64,000 bases of DNA, from positions 62,001 through 126,000 of the forward strand of contig NZ_JAMOHZ010000002.1 of NCBI RefSeq assembly GCF_024448715.1, given 5' to 3'. Made by a program: the position numbers and the translations under genes. A model generated the notes under the pieces. The model worked only from the letters and a program-made list of their open reading frames with translations. It searched no databases and was not told the DNA's origin. This stretch comes from Stutzerimonas stutzeri (GTDB lineage Bacteria; Pseudomonadota; Gammaproteobacteria; Pseudomonadales; Pseudomonadaceae). Below are positions 30,768 through 39,949 of the stretch, in pieces (position 1 is the first letter of the stretch; each line of letters starts with the position of its first letter).

Positions 30768-30905
30768 AGCTACCTCCATTGTTCTTATTGAATAGCTTTT
30801 ATGATTCGTCAGGTGCTCATCGCCCTGATAAGTCACCACCGAATGCTTTGCTGGCGGCTACCGCAGGGCCGCGTGCAGCCCTTTTGAATCGAAATCTCGT
30901 CGCAC

Positions 30906-31724
30906 TCAATCGTGGTAAAGCACCGAACGGCCGCCATCGATGGTGATGCAGGCGGCATTGATAAAAGGCGCCTCGTCTGTGGCAAGAAACAGCGCCGTCA
31001 TCGCCACCTCGATCGGCTGGCCGATGCGCCGCGGCGGGTGCATGTCGAAGGCGCGCTGGCGCTCGGCATGCGGGTCGGCAAAATCGTTCCAGTAATCGAC
31101 GTTGAGCTGCGTCTCGATGTAGCCCGGCGCGATGGCGTTCACGCGAATGCCCTTGGGCGCATATTCGATGCCCAGCGCGCGGGTCAGCCCGAGCAGGCCG
31201 TGCTTGGCGACCGGATAGGGAAAGCAGCCGGGAATGATGTTGGTCGAGTGCACCGAAGCGATGTTGATGATGTTGCCGACGCCGCGCTGCACCATGTGCG
31301 GCAACGCGGCCTTGCAACCGAACCAGACGCCGTCAAGGTCGATTGCGAAGCAGCGCCGCCAGTCTTCCTCGGTCATTTCCAGCGGATCGCGGAACACGTT
31401 GACGCCGGCGCAGTTGACCAGCACATCGACCTGGCCGTAGTGCTCGAGCGCCAGCCCGACCAGCGCTTCCAACTCGGCAGGCTTTGTGACGTCGGTTTTC
31501 AGCGCACGCACTTCACCGCCCCGCTCGCACCAGCCAGCGGCGACCCGCTCGGCCTTTTCGCCCTGGATGTCACCGATGACAACCTTAGCCTGCTGCGCTT
31601 GGAAGCAGGCCACGATGGCCTCGCCAATGCCCTGGGCGCCGCCGGTGACGACCACCACCTTGTCCTTCAGGCGTTCGCCGCGTGGGGGTTCGGGTGTCGG
31701 TGGCAATGTGAGCGGTGAAGCCAT
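30906..31724 (-). CDS. SDR-family sugar 1-dehydrogenase (probably D-galactose/L-arabinose)
   Basis: A 272-residue short-chain dehydrogenase. The cofactor motif TGGAQGIGE lies at residues 27-35, NCAG at 104-107, and the catalytic Tyr170 and Lys174 in YPVAKHG, with a Ser at about 157-160. The location between a lactonase and a sugar transporter suggests oxidation of D-galactose (or L-arabinose) to the lactone with NAD(P). The family alone does not fix the substrate. The N-terminus has a 20-residue Pro-rich extension before the Rossmann fold. Confidence 0.82.
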   Translation of the reverse strand: MASPLTLPPTPEPPRGERLKDKVVVVTGGAQGIGEAIVACFQAQQAKVVIGDIQGEKAERVAAGWCERGGEVRALKTDVTKPAELEALVGLALEHYGQVDVLVNCAGVNVFRDPLEMTEEDWRRCFAIDLDGVWFGCKAALPHMVQRGVGNIINIASVHSTNIIPGCFPYPVAKHGLLGLTRALGIEYAPKGIRVNAIAPGYIETQLNVDYWNDFADPHAERQRAFDMHPPRRIGQPIEVAMTALFLATDEAPFINAACITIDGGRSVLYHD

Positions 31725-31775
31725 GTGAACAACTCCTGAGCAAATAGAGGGCCGCGCCGCGGCCGGATTAACGGG

Positions 31776-32654
31776 TCAACCCGCGAAGCGTGTGCAGGGC
31801 ATACCGGAGATGCCGACATCGGCCATCAGCACGGCACCGTCCAGCTCGTTCGCCGTCTCGCCTGGCGTGGCCGAGGTGACGTACAAATGGGTCAGGTTCG
31901 GCCCGCCGAATACGCAGCTGGAGGGATGGCTGACGGGCAGTTCGACGATGCGATCCAGGCAGCCGTCGGGAGCGAAGCGCAGCAGGCAATGTCCGCCCCA
32001 GCGCGCATTCCAGACGTAACCCTGGGCATCCATCGCCGAACCGTCAGGCGCGCCACGGGGATGCGGGCCAGCCCAGGCGTCACGGTCGACCAGCCTCCCA
32101 TCGTCGGCGACACGGTGGACGTACAGCGATTCATCCAGCGTGTCGCCGCAGATGACTCGGTCGCCCGCCTCGCTCCACAGCAACGTATTGACGATGCCCA
32201 AATCACTGAGCAGCTGCGTGACCGAGCCGTCCGGGTCGACCCGAAACAGCCCGCCGGAGCGCCGCGTAATCGGCAGGTCACCACCGTTTTCGGCGATGTT
32301 GTTCTGCATGGTGCCCAGCCAGAGCCGCCCTTGGGCGTCGCAGCGCGCCTCGTTGGCGCGATTGCCAGGCGTGGCGTCAGCAACGCAGAACCGTTCGAGA
32401 ACGGGTTCAGCCTCAGCGGAGGCGAGATCGAGGCGGTAGACGCCGCTGGTCAGGGTCACCAGCGCATCGCCACGATTGCAGGGAATGAAGGCCGATACCG
32501 GCTCGGCCAGCTGCCATTGCCGGTAGCCGTCGGGGCTCAGCCGACAGGCCATTCGACCGACGATGTCGGCCCAGTAGAGCGTCTGACCCTCGGCATCCCA
32601 GAAAGGGCCCTCGGCCAGGCTGTAACGTTGTTGCGAGATGGGCAGCCATTGCAT
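31776..32654 (-). CDS. SMP-30/gluconolactonase-family sugar lactonase
   Basis: A 292-residue six-bladed propeller enzyme likely to open the galactono-lactone made by the SDR dehydrogenase. The metal ligands expected for SMP-30 are visible: Glu in LAEGPFWD, Asn in PGNRANEARCDAQGRLW, Asn in LGIVNTLLWS and Asp in GAPDGSAMDAQGYVWNA. There is no signal peptide, so it acts in the cytoplasm. It is 21 bases after the regulator gene and 51 before the dehydrogenase gene. Confidence 0.87.
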   Translation of the reverse strand: MQWLPISQQRYSLAEGPFWDAEGQTLYWADIVGRMACRLSPDGYRQWQLAEPVSAFIPCNRGDALVTLTSGVYRLDLASAEAEPVLERFCVADATPGNRANEARCDAQGRLWLGTMQNNIAENGGDLPITRRSGGLFRVDPDGSVTQLLSDLGIVNTLLWSEAGDRVICGDTLDESLYVHRVADDGRLVDRDAWAGPHPRGAPDGSAMDAQGYVWNARWGGHCLLRFAPDGCLDRIVELPVSHPSSCVFGGPNLTHLYVTSATPGETANELDGAVLMADVGISGMPCTRFAG

Positions 32655-32675
32655 GGTCGCGCTCCGCGATTATTG

Positions 32676-33401
32676 TTATGGCGCTGTCTGCTCGCCGCGT
32701 AATACGACCAGCTCCGGGTAATGACGTGAAATGGTCAGGGCGGCGCGCTCGATCAGCGTCATGCACGCCCAGACGCCGCGAGCGGCATCGCGGGTGGCGA
32801 TGGCGTCGGCAATTTCCTTGTGCAGCGGCAGGGTCAGCCCGAGTTCATCGGGGACCGTTGATGAGACTTCGAAGGACACCGCCAGCAAGGCGCCCAGCGC
32901 CGGCACCATGCGCTCGATGAACTGGTTATGGCTGGCCGCGAGCACCGCTTCATGGAACAGCTTGTCGGCGCGGTTGTAGTCGTCCTTGTCACCCAGGGAA
33001 GCGGCAAGCGCCTGATAGGCAGCCTGGATTTCGGCGATCTGCTGCGGCGTAGCACGCTCGCAGGCCCAGCGCACCGCGGTCGGCTCGATGGTCCGGCGCA
33101 GATCGAGCAGGTCCATCACGAAGCTTTCCGGCAGGCCGTTTTCGGCCAGCCAGCCTACAACCTGTACGTCAAAAAGATTCCAGGAGCGCACCGGGGTCAC
33201 CCGCGTACCGACCTTCGGGCCGACGTCGAGCATGCCCTTGGCCACCAACGTCTTGATCGCCTCGCGGATCACGGTACGGCTGACACCCAGTTCCTCGCAA
33301 AGGCCGGCTTCGACCTTCAGCGCCTCACCAGGCTGAACCTTGCCCGACGCGATCCAAGAACCCAGCCATTCAACCGTTGCGCTGTGATAGTTGTTCGACA
33401 T
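32676..33401 (-). CDS. GntR/FadR-family (FCD domain) transcriptional regulator
   Basis: A 241-residue regulator: an N-terminal winged helix (about 1-75) with EELGVSRTVIREAIKTLVAKG and GTRVTPVRSW, and a C-terminal FCD domain (about 95-230) with the metal/ligand residues in FHEAVLAASHN and the late HKEIADAI. This is the DgoR/LgoR class that represses sugar-acid operons. The start MSNNYHSATVEW at 33401 is fixed by GGAGG five bases upstream; the frame is open far upstream but that part is not protein-like. It is the first gene of the sugar operon and probably represses it. Confidence 0.9.
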   Translation of the reverse strand: MSNNYHSATVEWLGSWIASGKVQPGEALKVEAGLCEELGVSRTVIREAIKTLVAKGMLDVGPKVGTRVTPVRSWNLFDVQVVGWLAENGLPESFVMDLLDLRRTIEPTAVRWACERATPQQIAEIQAAYQALAASLGDKDDYNRADKLFHEAVLAASHNQFIERMVPALGALLAVSFEVSSTVPDELGLTLPLHKEIADAIATRDAARGVWACMTLIERAALTISRHYPELVVLRGEQTAP

Positions 33402-33436
33402 GCGAGCCTCCGCTCGGCTGCCATTGGTTCTACTGA

Positions 33437-33464
33437 ACCCTATCATCATATGATTGGCTGTCAA
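33437..33464 (-). promoter_or_regulatory. Promoter and operator of the sugar operon
   Basis: On the minus strand TTGACA (33459-33464) is followed after 16 bases by TAGGGT (33437-33442). The spacer contains a perfect ten-base palindrome ATCATATGAT (33445-33454). A GntR-type repressor bound there would block RNA polymerase, so autoregulation is likely. Confidence 0.55.
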
Positions 33465-33905
33465 ATTTACCCGGCCAGTTTCGTATCGAATTCGCCCGAA
33501 AGATGTCATCGGCGCCGCGAGAACGATGGAAATCCGCTCCGGCATACGCTGTATAACTGAAGATACAGAGCGGCAGGGACGCGCTTTGCAGAGCTTAAAC
33601 AGACGCAACCGACCGGCGCGCATAGACGCGCGCGATACAGACTCGCCTCGGATCAGATCATATGAATGATAACTGGCGGACGCTTGAATGTTCCGCTGAC
33701 GGCTCGCGATCAGGCCAGGCCTCATCGTCTTCCCTCGCTTTTCTTGTTCTTCATGGTGGCCAAGGTGGCCCCTGCACGTCGCCACTCTAAGAACCGCCAT
33801 GCGTGCTGCCTAATGACAGCCACTGATCTAGCGATAACCGTTTCTTATCGGTACGGAAGCGAACAGCTAATGCGGGGCGGCAGGCGTATGGTTCGGGCTG
33901 AAGAA
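33465..33905. other. Gene-free interval upstream of the sugar operon
   Basis: No convincing gene is seen. The interval holds a second imperfect copy of the operator motif at 33657-33670 (ATCAT, four bases, then ATGAT) and an inverted repeat CTGTAT/ATACAG at 33549-33568. The frames that stay open here code for Arg-rich, low-quality sequence. Confidence 0.5.
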
Positions 33906-34205
33906 CTAGAGACCGCCCTGCACGTTCAGGCCCAACCCGAGCACGGCAGCAAGCGAGAACGGCAGCAGGAGTGTGTCGAGTAGCAAGCTGGCTGGCAGAT
34001 CGAGTGCGGCATGTTTAGGTGCCTGGGCACCGAAACGGTCAAGCGGGCAGCAGCCGCCGTTGAGGCTGTACCAGTCCAGGCGTGTGCCGGAGTAGACGAT
34101 CGGTGCGCCGGGCTTGGCCGCATCGAGGGTGCGCACTGTGGCGCAGCCGGAAAGCAGCAGAACGGTCAATAGCGTCGAGCAGAGTCGCATCGCTAAACGT
34201 TTCAC
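33906..34205 (-). CDS. YceK/YidQ-family small lipoprotein
   Basis: A 99-residue protein with a lipoprotein signal: MKRLAMRLCSTLLTVLLLSG ending at Cys21 (LLSGC). The mature part contains PGAPIVYSGTRLDW and a hydrophobic LDLPASLLLDTLLLPFSLA stretch, the layout of the YceK/YidQ family of outer-membrane or envelope lipoproteins of unknown role. It stands alone between the sugar regulator and ubiX and reads leftward. Confidence 0.82.
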   Translation of the reverse strand: MKRLAMRLCSTLLTVLLLSGCATVRTLDAAKPGAPIVYSGTRLDWYSLNGGCCPLDRFGAQAPKHAALDLPASLLLDTLLLPFSLAAVLGLGLNVQGGL

Positions 34206-34279
34206 AACCGCTCTCCTTAATTCGTTCTTCGCAGCACTTGATGAACATTGCTGCGCTCACCAGCCCTACGAAGCGATGC

Positions 34280-34909
34280 TCAGTCGTCACTGACGATATG
34301 GTGTTCGCCCCAACGCGGCAGCATGTCCTGCGGAATATTGAGCAGATTGAGTATCCGCGCCACGACGAAGTCGATCAGGTCATCGATGGTCTGCGGTTGA
34401 TGATAGAAGCCCGGCGACGCCGGCAGGATGGTCGCACCGATATTGGACAGCTTGAGCATGTTCTCCAGATGAATGCTCGAATACGGCGCCTCGCGCGGCA
34501 CCAGGATCAACTGACGGCGCTCCTTGAGGGCGACGTCAGCGGCGCGCTCGATCAGGTTGTTGCAGGCGCCGGTGGCAATCGCCGAGAGGGTTCCGGTCGA
34601 GCACGGCACCACTACCATGGCCGTCGGCGCGCCGGAGCCGGAGGCCGGCGGCGCCATCCAGTCTTCCTTGGCGAACACGCGGATCTGTCCAACCGCAGCG
34701 CCGGTGTATTCGGAGAGAAACGCTTGCATCGCCTGTGGCTTGGCTGGCAGCACGACGTCGGTCTCGGTGGCCATCACCAGCTGTGCAGCCTTGGAGATCA
34801 GGAAGTGCACCTCGCGGTCTTCCTGGATCAGGCAATCCAGCAGGCGCAGGCCGTATTGAGCGCCAGAGGCGCCGGTCATGGCCAGGGTGATGCGTTCCGG
34901 TCCGCTCAT
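34280..34909 (-). CDS. ubiX: Flavin prenyltransferase UbiX
   Basis: A 209-residue flavoprotein that makes prenylated FMN for the UbiD decarboxylase of ubiquinone synthesis. Motifs include [56 protein letters not shown] and [21 protein letters not shown] in sequence. The start [13 protein letters not shown] at 34909 is used; the frame is open upstream into the REP-like doublet, which is not coding. The ubiX-mpl pairing is as in P. aeruginosa. Confidence 0.95.
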   Translation of the reverse strand: MSGPERITLAMTGASGAQYGLRLLDCLIQEDREVHFLISKAAQLVMATETDVVLPAKPQAMQAFLSEYTGAAVGQIRVFAKEDWMAPPASGSGAPTAMVVVPCSTGTLSAIATGACNNLIERAADVALKERRQLILVPREAPYSSIHLENMLKLSNIGATILPASPGFYHQPQTIDDLIDFVVARILNLLNIPQDMLPRWGEHHIVSDD

Positions 34910-34941
34910 TCGTCGTTCTCTCGCGCTATTGCGTTGTTTTT

Positions 34942-35028
34942 GGTGGGCTGAAGCCCACCCTACCCCGGCTCTGTGCATCACCAGGTCCGGAGCCGCCCGA
35001 ATACCCGTAGAGTGGGCTTCAGTCCACC
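34942..35028. repeat. REP-like inverted doublet between ubiX and mpl
   Basis: A copy of the 22-base palindromic unit at 34942-34963 (GGTGGGCTGAAGCCCACCCT then AC) faces a diverged inverse copy at 35007-35028 (GTAGAGTGGGCTTCAGTCCA then CC). Same family as the doublets at 24828-24917 and 39825-39880. Confidence 0.82.
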
Positions 35029-35037
35029 AATCAGACC

Positions 35038-36387
35038 CTATGCCAGCGCCTCAGCCAACTTGCTGTGCAACCCACCAAAGCCACCATTGCTCATCACCAC
35101 CACCTGCGTACCCGGCGTGGCGTCGGCCTTGACCTTGGCGATGATCGCCTCCAGCGAATCGCACACCGTCGTAGCAACCGGCGAGCCGGCGACCGTCGCC
35201 GCCAGATCCCAACCGAGATTGGCCGGCGCGTACCAGATCGCCTGATCCGCCAGCACCACCGACTCGGCCAGACCCTCACGGTGGGCGCCGAGTTTCATGG
35301 AATTGGAACGCGGCTCGATCACGGCAATGATCGGCGTATCGCCGACACGCTTGCGTAGACCATCAAGCGTGGTCGCGATAGCGGTCGGGTGATGGGCGAA
35401 GTCGTCATAGATGGTCACGCCGTTGACCTCGGCAACCTTCTCCATGCGCCGCTTGACGCTGCGGAATTCGCTCAGCGCCTCGGCACCCTGCTTCGGCAAC
35501 ACGCCGACATGACGCGCCGCGGCGAGCGTGGCCAGCGCGTTATTAACGTTGTGCTGGCCGGTCAGCTCCCAGTCCACCACGCCTTGCACGGCGCCGTCGA
35601 AGATCACCTCGAAGCGCGAACCATCGGCACTGAGCAGGTTCGCCTGCCATTGGCCGCCCTCACCGGTGGTCTGCACCGGCGTCCAGCAGCCCATGCCGAT
35701 CACGCGCTTGAGCGCTTCTTCGGATTGCGGATGGATGACTAGCCCTTCGCTCGGCACGGTGCGCACCAGATGGTGGAACTGCCTTTCGATAGCCGCTAGG
35801 TCCGGAAAAATATCGGCGTGGTCGAACTCGAGGTTATTGAGGATCGCCGTACGCGGGCGGTAATGGACGAACTTGCTGCGCTTGTCGAAGAAGGCGCTGT
35901 CATATTCATCCGCCTCGACCACGAAGAACGGCGTGCCGCCCAGGCGCGCCGAGATGCCGAAATTCTGCGGCACCCCGCCGATGAGAAAGCCCGGGCTCAT
36001 GCCCGCGTGCTCCAGCACCCAGGCGAGCATGCTGCTGGTGGTGGTCTTCCCGTGAGTACCGGCAGCGGCCAGTACCCAACGGCCCTGCAGGACGTGATCG
36101 GCCAGCCACTGCGGACCGGACACGTAGGGCAGGCCCTTGTTCAGCACGTACTCAACCGCAGGGTTGCCACGCGACAGCGCATTGCCGATCACCACCAGAT
36201 CCGGTGCCGGCTCGAGCTGGCTCGGCTCGTACCCTTGGGTCAACTCGATGCCCTGGGCTTCGAGCTGCGTGCTCATCGGTGGGTAGACGTTGGCGTCGGA
36301 ACCGGTAACGCGATGGCCCAGTTCCTTGGCGAGAACGGCCAGCGAACCCATGAAGGTGCCGCAGATACCGAGAATATGGATATGCAT
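35038..36387 (-). CDS. mpl: UDP-N-acetylmuramate:L-Ala-gamma-D-Glu-meso-DAP ligase Mpl
   Basis: A 449-residue Mur-ligase-family enzyme that reuses the tripeptide released from peptidoglycan. It starts [19 protein letters not shown] with the nucleotide-binding glycines, has the ATP loop [14 protein letters not shown], the carbamylation region [16 protein letters not shown], and [13 protein letters not shown] in the central domain. FDKRSKF and the length mark Mpl rather than MurC. It lies 128 bases upstream of ubiX on the same strand with the REP doublet between. Confidence 0.96.
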   Translation of the reverse strand: MHIHILGICGTFMGSLAVLAKELGHRVTGSDANVYPPMSTQLEAQGIELTQGYEPSQLEPAPDLVVIGNALSRGNPAVEYVLNKGLPYVSGPQWLADHVLQGRWVLAAAGTHGKTTTSSMLAWVLEHAGMSPGFLIGGVPQNFGISARLGGTPFFVVEADEYDSAFFDKRSKFVHYRPRTAILNNLEFDHADIFPDLAAIERQFHHLVRTVPSEGLVIHPQSEEALKRVIGMGCWTPVQTTGEGGQWQANLLSADGSRFEVIFDGAVQGVVDWELTGQHNVNNALATLAAARHVGVLPKQGAEALSEFRSVKRRMEKVAEVNGVTIYDDFAHHPTAIATTLDGLRKRVGDTPIIAVIEPRSNSMKLGAHREGLAESVVLADQAIWYAPANLGWDLAATVAGSPVATTVCDSLEAIIAKVKADATPGTQVVVMSNGGFGGLHSKLAEALA

Positions 36388-36602
36388 GAATGACCTCTGA
36401 AAAAGCCGCGCCGGCAGACATGAGAGACGACTTCAGCCGTGATCGCCAGCACCGAAAACTGCGCGGCAGATTAGCACAGCGATGCCGCTGGCAGCCCCCG
36501 CCACGGACACCACCGCACGTCGCCTCGCCAACCGACGAACGGGCGTTGATCTACGCTCAATTTCAGTAGTCCCAGCACAATTAAAAGACCCGGAGACCCA
36601 CC

Positions 36603-38123
36603 ATGCGTTACGCCCATCCCGGCAGCGACGGCGCTGTCGTTTCCTTCAAATCCCGTTACGGCAACTACATCGGCGGCCAGTTCGTCGAACCGGTCAACGG
36701 CCAGTACTTCACCAACTTATCCCCGGTCAATGGCCAGCCCATCGCCGAATTCCCCCGTTCCGACGCAGCGGATATCGAGAAGGCGCTTGACGCCGCCCAC
36801 GCCGCGGCCGACGCCTGGGGCAAAACCAGCGTGCAAGCGCGGTCAATGATCCTGCTGAAGATTGCCGATCGCATCGAGCAGAACCTCGAAATGCTCGCCA
36901 TCACCGAAACCTGGGACAACGGCAAGGCGGTGCGTGAAACCCTGAACGCCGATATCCCGCTGGCAGCCGATCACTTCCGCTATTTCGCCGGCTGCATCCG
37001 CGCCCAGGAAGGCACCAGCGCAGAGATTGACGAGCACACCGCGGCCTATCACTTCCACGAGCCGCTGGGTGTGGTCGGGCAGATCATCCCGTGGAATTTC
37101 CCGATCCTGATGGCCGCCTGGAAGCTTGCCCCGGCGCTGGCCGCCGGCAACTGCGTGATACTCAAGCCAGCAGAGCAGACGCCGCTGGGCATCGCGGTAC
37201 TGATGGAGCTGGTGGGTGACCTGCTGCCGCCCGGCGTGCTCAATATCGTTCAGGGCTACGGCAAGGAAGCCGGCGAGGCGCTGGCCAGCAGCAAGCGCAT
37301 CGCCAAGATCGCCTTTACCGGCTCCACCCCGGTGGGCTCTCACATCATGCAGCGCGCCGCCGAGAGCATCATCCCGAGCACCGTCGAGCTGGGCGGCAAG
37401 TCGCCGAACATCTACTTCGAAGACATCATGCAGGCCGAGCCGACCTTCATCGAAAAAGCCGCCGAAGGGCTGGTGCTGGGCTTCTTCAACCAGGGCGAAG
37501 TCTGCACCTGCCCGTCGCGGGCGCTGGTGCAGGAGTCGATCTACGGGCCGTTCATGGAAGCGGTGATGAAGAAGGTCTCGCAGATCAAGCGCGGCGACCC
37601 GCTAGACACCGACACCATGGTTGGCGCCCAGGCCAGCCAGCAGCAGTTCGACAAGATCATGTCCTACCTGGAAATCGCCCAGCAGGAAGGCGCCGAAGTG
37701 CTGGCCGGCGGCGGCGTGGAGAAACTCGAAGGCAGCCTGGCCACGGGCTATTACATCCAACCGACCCTGCTCAAGGGCACCAACAAAATGCGCGTGTTCC
37801 AGGAGGAAATCTTCGGGCCGGTGATTGGCGTCACCACCTTCAAGGACGAGGAAGAGGCCTTGGCCATTGCCAACGACACCGAATACGGCCTCGGCGCGGG
37901 CGTCTGGACTCGCGACATCAACCGCGCTTACCGCATGGGCCGGGCTATCAAGGCCGGTCGCGTGTGGACCAACTGCTACCACCTTTACCCCGCCCATGCG
38001 GCGTTCGGTGGTTACAAGAAGTCCGGCGTGGGTCGCGAGACTCACAAGATGATCCTCGACCACTATCAGCAAACCAAGAATCTGCTGGTGAGCTACGACA
38101 TCAATCCACTGGGGTTCTTCTAG
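36603..38123 (+). CDS. exaC: NAD-dependent aldehyde dehydrogenase (ExaC/AcoD type) of the ethanolamine cluster
   Basis: A 506-residue aldehyde dehydrogenase, probably oxidising the acetaldehyde released by ethanolamine ammonia-lyase to acetate. NAD-binding blocks [16 protein letters not shown] and FTGSTPVGS, catalytic Glu in [10 protein letters not shown] and catalytic Cys in [15 protein letters not shown] are all present. The neighbourhood (mpl upstream, permease and eutBC downstream) equals P. aeruginosa PA4020-PA4025, where the homologue was also studied as a hydrazone dehydrogenase. The regulator gene that stands between mpl and this gene in P. aeruginosa is missing here. Confidence 0.88.
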   Translation: MRYAHPGSDGAVVSFKSRYGNYIGGQFVEPVNGQYFTNLSPVNGQPIAEFPRSDAADIEKALDAAHAAADAWGKTSVQARSMILLKIADRIEQNLEMLAITETWDNGKAVRETLNADIPLAADHFRYFAGCIRAQEGTSAEIDEHTAAYHFHEPLGVVGQIIPWNFPILMAAWKLAPALAAGNCVILKPAEQTPLGIAVLMELVGDLLPPGVLNIVQGYGKEAGEALASSKRIAKIAFTGSTPVGSHIMQRAAESIIPSTVELGGKSPNIYFEDIMQAEPTFIEKAAEGLVLGFFNQGEVCTCPSRALVQESIYGPFMEAVMKKVSQIKRGDPLDTDTMVGAQASQQQFDKIMSYLEIAQQEGAEVLAGGGVEKLEGSLATGYYIQPTLLKGTNKMRVFQEEIFGPVIGVTTFKDEEEALAIANDTEYGLGAGVWTRDINRAYRMGRAIKAGRVWTNCYHLYPAHAAFGGYKKSGVGRETHKMILDHYQQTKNLLVSYDINPLGFF

Positions 38124-38233
38124 CACCCACAACGCTCTGAAAAAGTGCCCGCCCGCGCCGAACGGCGTCGGGCTGGTGCGCCTGTGTCTCCGTCACTGCC
38201 TGTCGTACGCCGCAATCAGCGGTCTTTCGCGAA

Positions 38234-38248
38234 GGCACAGCGCTTGCT
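38234..38248 (+). promoter_or_regulatory. Sigma-54 promoter of the ethanolamine permease gene
   Basis: GGCAC, five bases, then TTGCT: the -24 GG and -12 GC are ten bases apart as required for RpoN. Transcription should start about 12 bases on, leaving a leader of about 32 bases before the permease start. Confidence 0.7.
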
Positions 38249-38291
38249 TTACCGATCCTGCCGTACCCGAACCCATCAAAGGATGATTCCC

Positions 38292-39740
38292 ATGGCTCTC
38301 GAACACAGCAGTGCGACACCCCCGACACACGCCATCGATTTCGAAGCAGTTGGCAGCACCTATTTCAAGGAACGCGAACTCAAGAAAGGCGCCGCCGGTT
38401 GGGTGCTGCTGGTCGGTCTCGGCGTTGCCTACGTGATTTCCGGCGACTATGCCGGCTGGAACTTCGGCCTCGCCCAAGGCGGCTGGGGCGGGCTGTTCAT
38501 CGCCACGCTGCTGATGGCGACCATGTACCTGTGCATGTGCTTTTCGCTGGCCGAGCTGTCCTCGATGATCCCGACCGCAGGCGGCGGTTATGGCTTCGCC
38601 CGCAGCGCCTTCGGCCCGCTGGGCGGGTTTCTCACCGGCACGGCGATCCTCATCGAATACGCCATCGCTCCGGCCGCCATCGCCGTGTTCATCGGCGCCT
38701 ATTGCGAGTCGCTGTTCGGTATCGGCGGTTGGGCGATTTACCTCGCGTTCTACATCATTTTCATCGGCATCCACATCTTCGGCGTCGGCGAGGCGTTGAA
38801 GCTGATGTTCATCATCACCGCCGTGGCGGCGCTGGCGCTGGGTGTGTTCATCGTGGCGATGGTGCCGCACTTCTCCGTCGATAAACTGCTGGACATCGCA
38901 CCGACCACCGCCGCTGGCGCCAGCAGCTTCCTGCCCTACGGCTACGTCGGCATCTGGGCGGCGATTCCCTACGCGATCTGGTTCTTCCTCGCCGTCGAGG
39001 GCGTACCGCTGGCCGCCGAGGAAACCAAGAACCCACAGCGCGACATGCCCCGCGGACTGATTGGCGCCATGCTGATTCTGGCGGCTTTCGCCGGGCTGAT
39101 CTTGCTGGTCGGACCCGGTGGCGCCGGCTCCAGCACGCTTATCGAGTCCGGCAACCCGCTAGTGGAAGCGCTGACCACCGCCTATGGCTCGTCGACCTGG
39201 ATGAGCAGCTTCGTCAATCTGGTGGGCCTGGCCGGGCTGATCGCCAGCTTCTTCTCGATCATCTATGCCTACTCGCGGCAGATTTTCGCGCTGTCGCGTG
39301 CCGGTTACCTGCCGCGCAAGCTGTCGCTGACCAACAAGAACAAGGCGCCGGTAATGGCGCTGGTGGTACCGGGCATCATCGGCTTCGTGCTCTCGCTGAC
39401 CGGCCAGGGCGACTTGCTGATTCTCGTGGCGGTGTTCGGCGCGACCATTTCCTACGTGCTGATGATGGCATCGCATATCGCCTTGCGCCTGCGGCGCCCG
39501 GAGATGCCTCGGCCCTACAAAACGCCCGGCGGCATCGTCACGTCCGGCATCGCATTGGTGCTGGCCTGCATCGCAGTCGTCGCCGGTTTCCTGGTGGATC
39601 CGCGCGTGGTGATCGCCGCAGCGGTCATCTACGGAATCTTCATCGCCTATTTCGCGATGTACAGCCGGCACCATCTGGTAGCCGGCACGCCGGAAGAGGA
39701 ATTCGCGGCGATTGAAAATGCCGAAGCATCGTTGAACTAG
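38292..39740 (+). CDS. eat: Ethanolamine permease
   Basis: A 482-residue APC-superfamily transporter with about 12 membrane segments that imports ethanolamine. The N-terminal ELKKGAAGWVLLVGLGVAYV and SSMIPTAGGGYGFARSAFGP blocks are typical of the bacterial ethanolamine permease family. The start MALEHSS at 38292 is chosen because AAAGGA precedes it and the sigma-54 start point falls upstream; more upstream ATGs lie before the promoter. It is between the aldehyde dehydrogenase gene and eutB. Confidence 0.91.
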   Translation: MALEHSSATPPTHAIDFEAVGSTYFKERELKKGAAGWVLLVGLGVAYVISGDYAGWNFGLAQGGWGGLFIATLLMATMYLCMCFSLAELSSMIPTAGGGYGFARSAFGPLGGFLTGTAILIEYAIAPAAIAVFIGAYCESLFGIGGWAIYLAFYIIFIGIHIFGVGEALKLMFIITAVAALALGVFIVAMVPHFSVDKLLDIAPTTAAGASSFLPYGYVGIWAAIPYAIWFFLAVEGVPLAAEETKNPQRDMPRGLIGAMLILAAFAGLILLVGPGGAGSSTLIESGNPLVEALTTAYGSSTWMSSFVNLVGLAGLIASFFSIIYAYSRQIFALSRAGYLPRKLSLTNKNKAPVMALVVPGIIGFVLSLTGQGDLLILVAVFGATISYVLMMASHIALRLRRPEMPRPYKTPGGIVTSGIALVLACIAVVAGFLVDPRVVIAAAVIYGIFIAYFAMYSRHHLVAGTPEEEFAAIENAEASLN

Positions 39741-39824
39741 CAGTGCCGTCGAAACGTAGGCTCGTATACGAGCCCGGTCCGTTTTGTCAGCGTCATGACT
39801 CGCGACGCTCGCCCTTCGGTCTCC

Positions 39825-39880
39825 GTAGGGTGGGCTTCAGCCCACCAATGAAGTGCAGGGCTCGGTGGGCTGAAGCGGAG
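39825..39880. repeat. REP-like doublet between the permease gene and eutB
   Basis: A full 22-base unit at 39825-39846 (GTAGGGTGGGCTTCAGCCCA then CC) is followed by a truncated inverse copy at 39864-39880 (GGTGGGCTGAAGCGGAG). The remainder of 39741-39949 shows no gene. Confidence 0.75.
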
Positions 39881-39949
39881 CGCCGGCTGCTTTCAACGCA
39901 GTAATGCCAACGCAGGTAATTTTCAACGATCCGCCAATGGGAGACGAGC

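Noticed and set aside
33549..33568. LexA-like box CTGTAT...ATACAG
   Set aside because: The half-sites are four bases too far apart for the CTGT-N8-ACAG consensus, and there is no SOS gene next to it.
33402..33800. N-terminal extension of the GntR-type regulator by about 133 residues
   Set aside because: The extension is Arg-rich and covers the promoter and operator; the family N-terminus begins at MSNNYHS with a good ribosome site.
33666..33983. Plus-strand open frame of 105 codons
   Set aside because: It overlaps the YceK-like lipoprotein gene in antisense, has no ribosome site and no domain.
35389..36393. Plus-strand open frames opposite mpl
   Set aside because: They are antisense shadows of mpl with no ribosome sites or recognisable domains.
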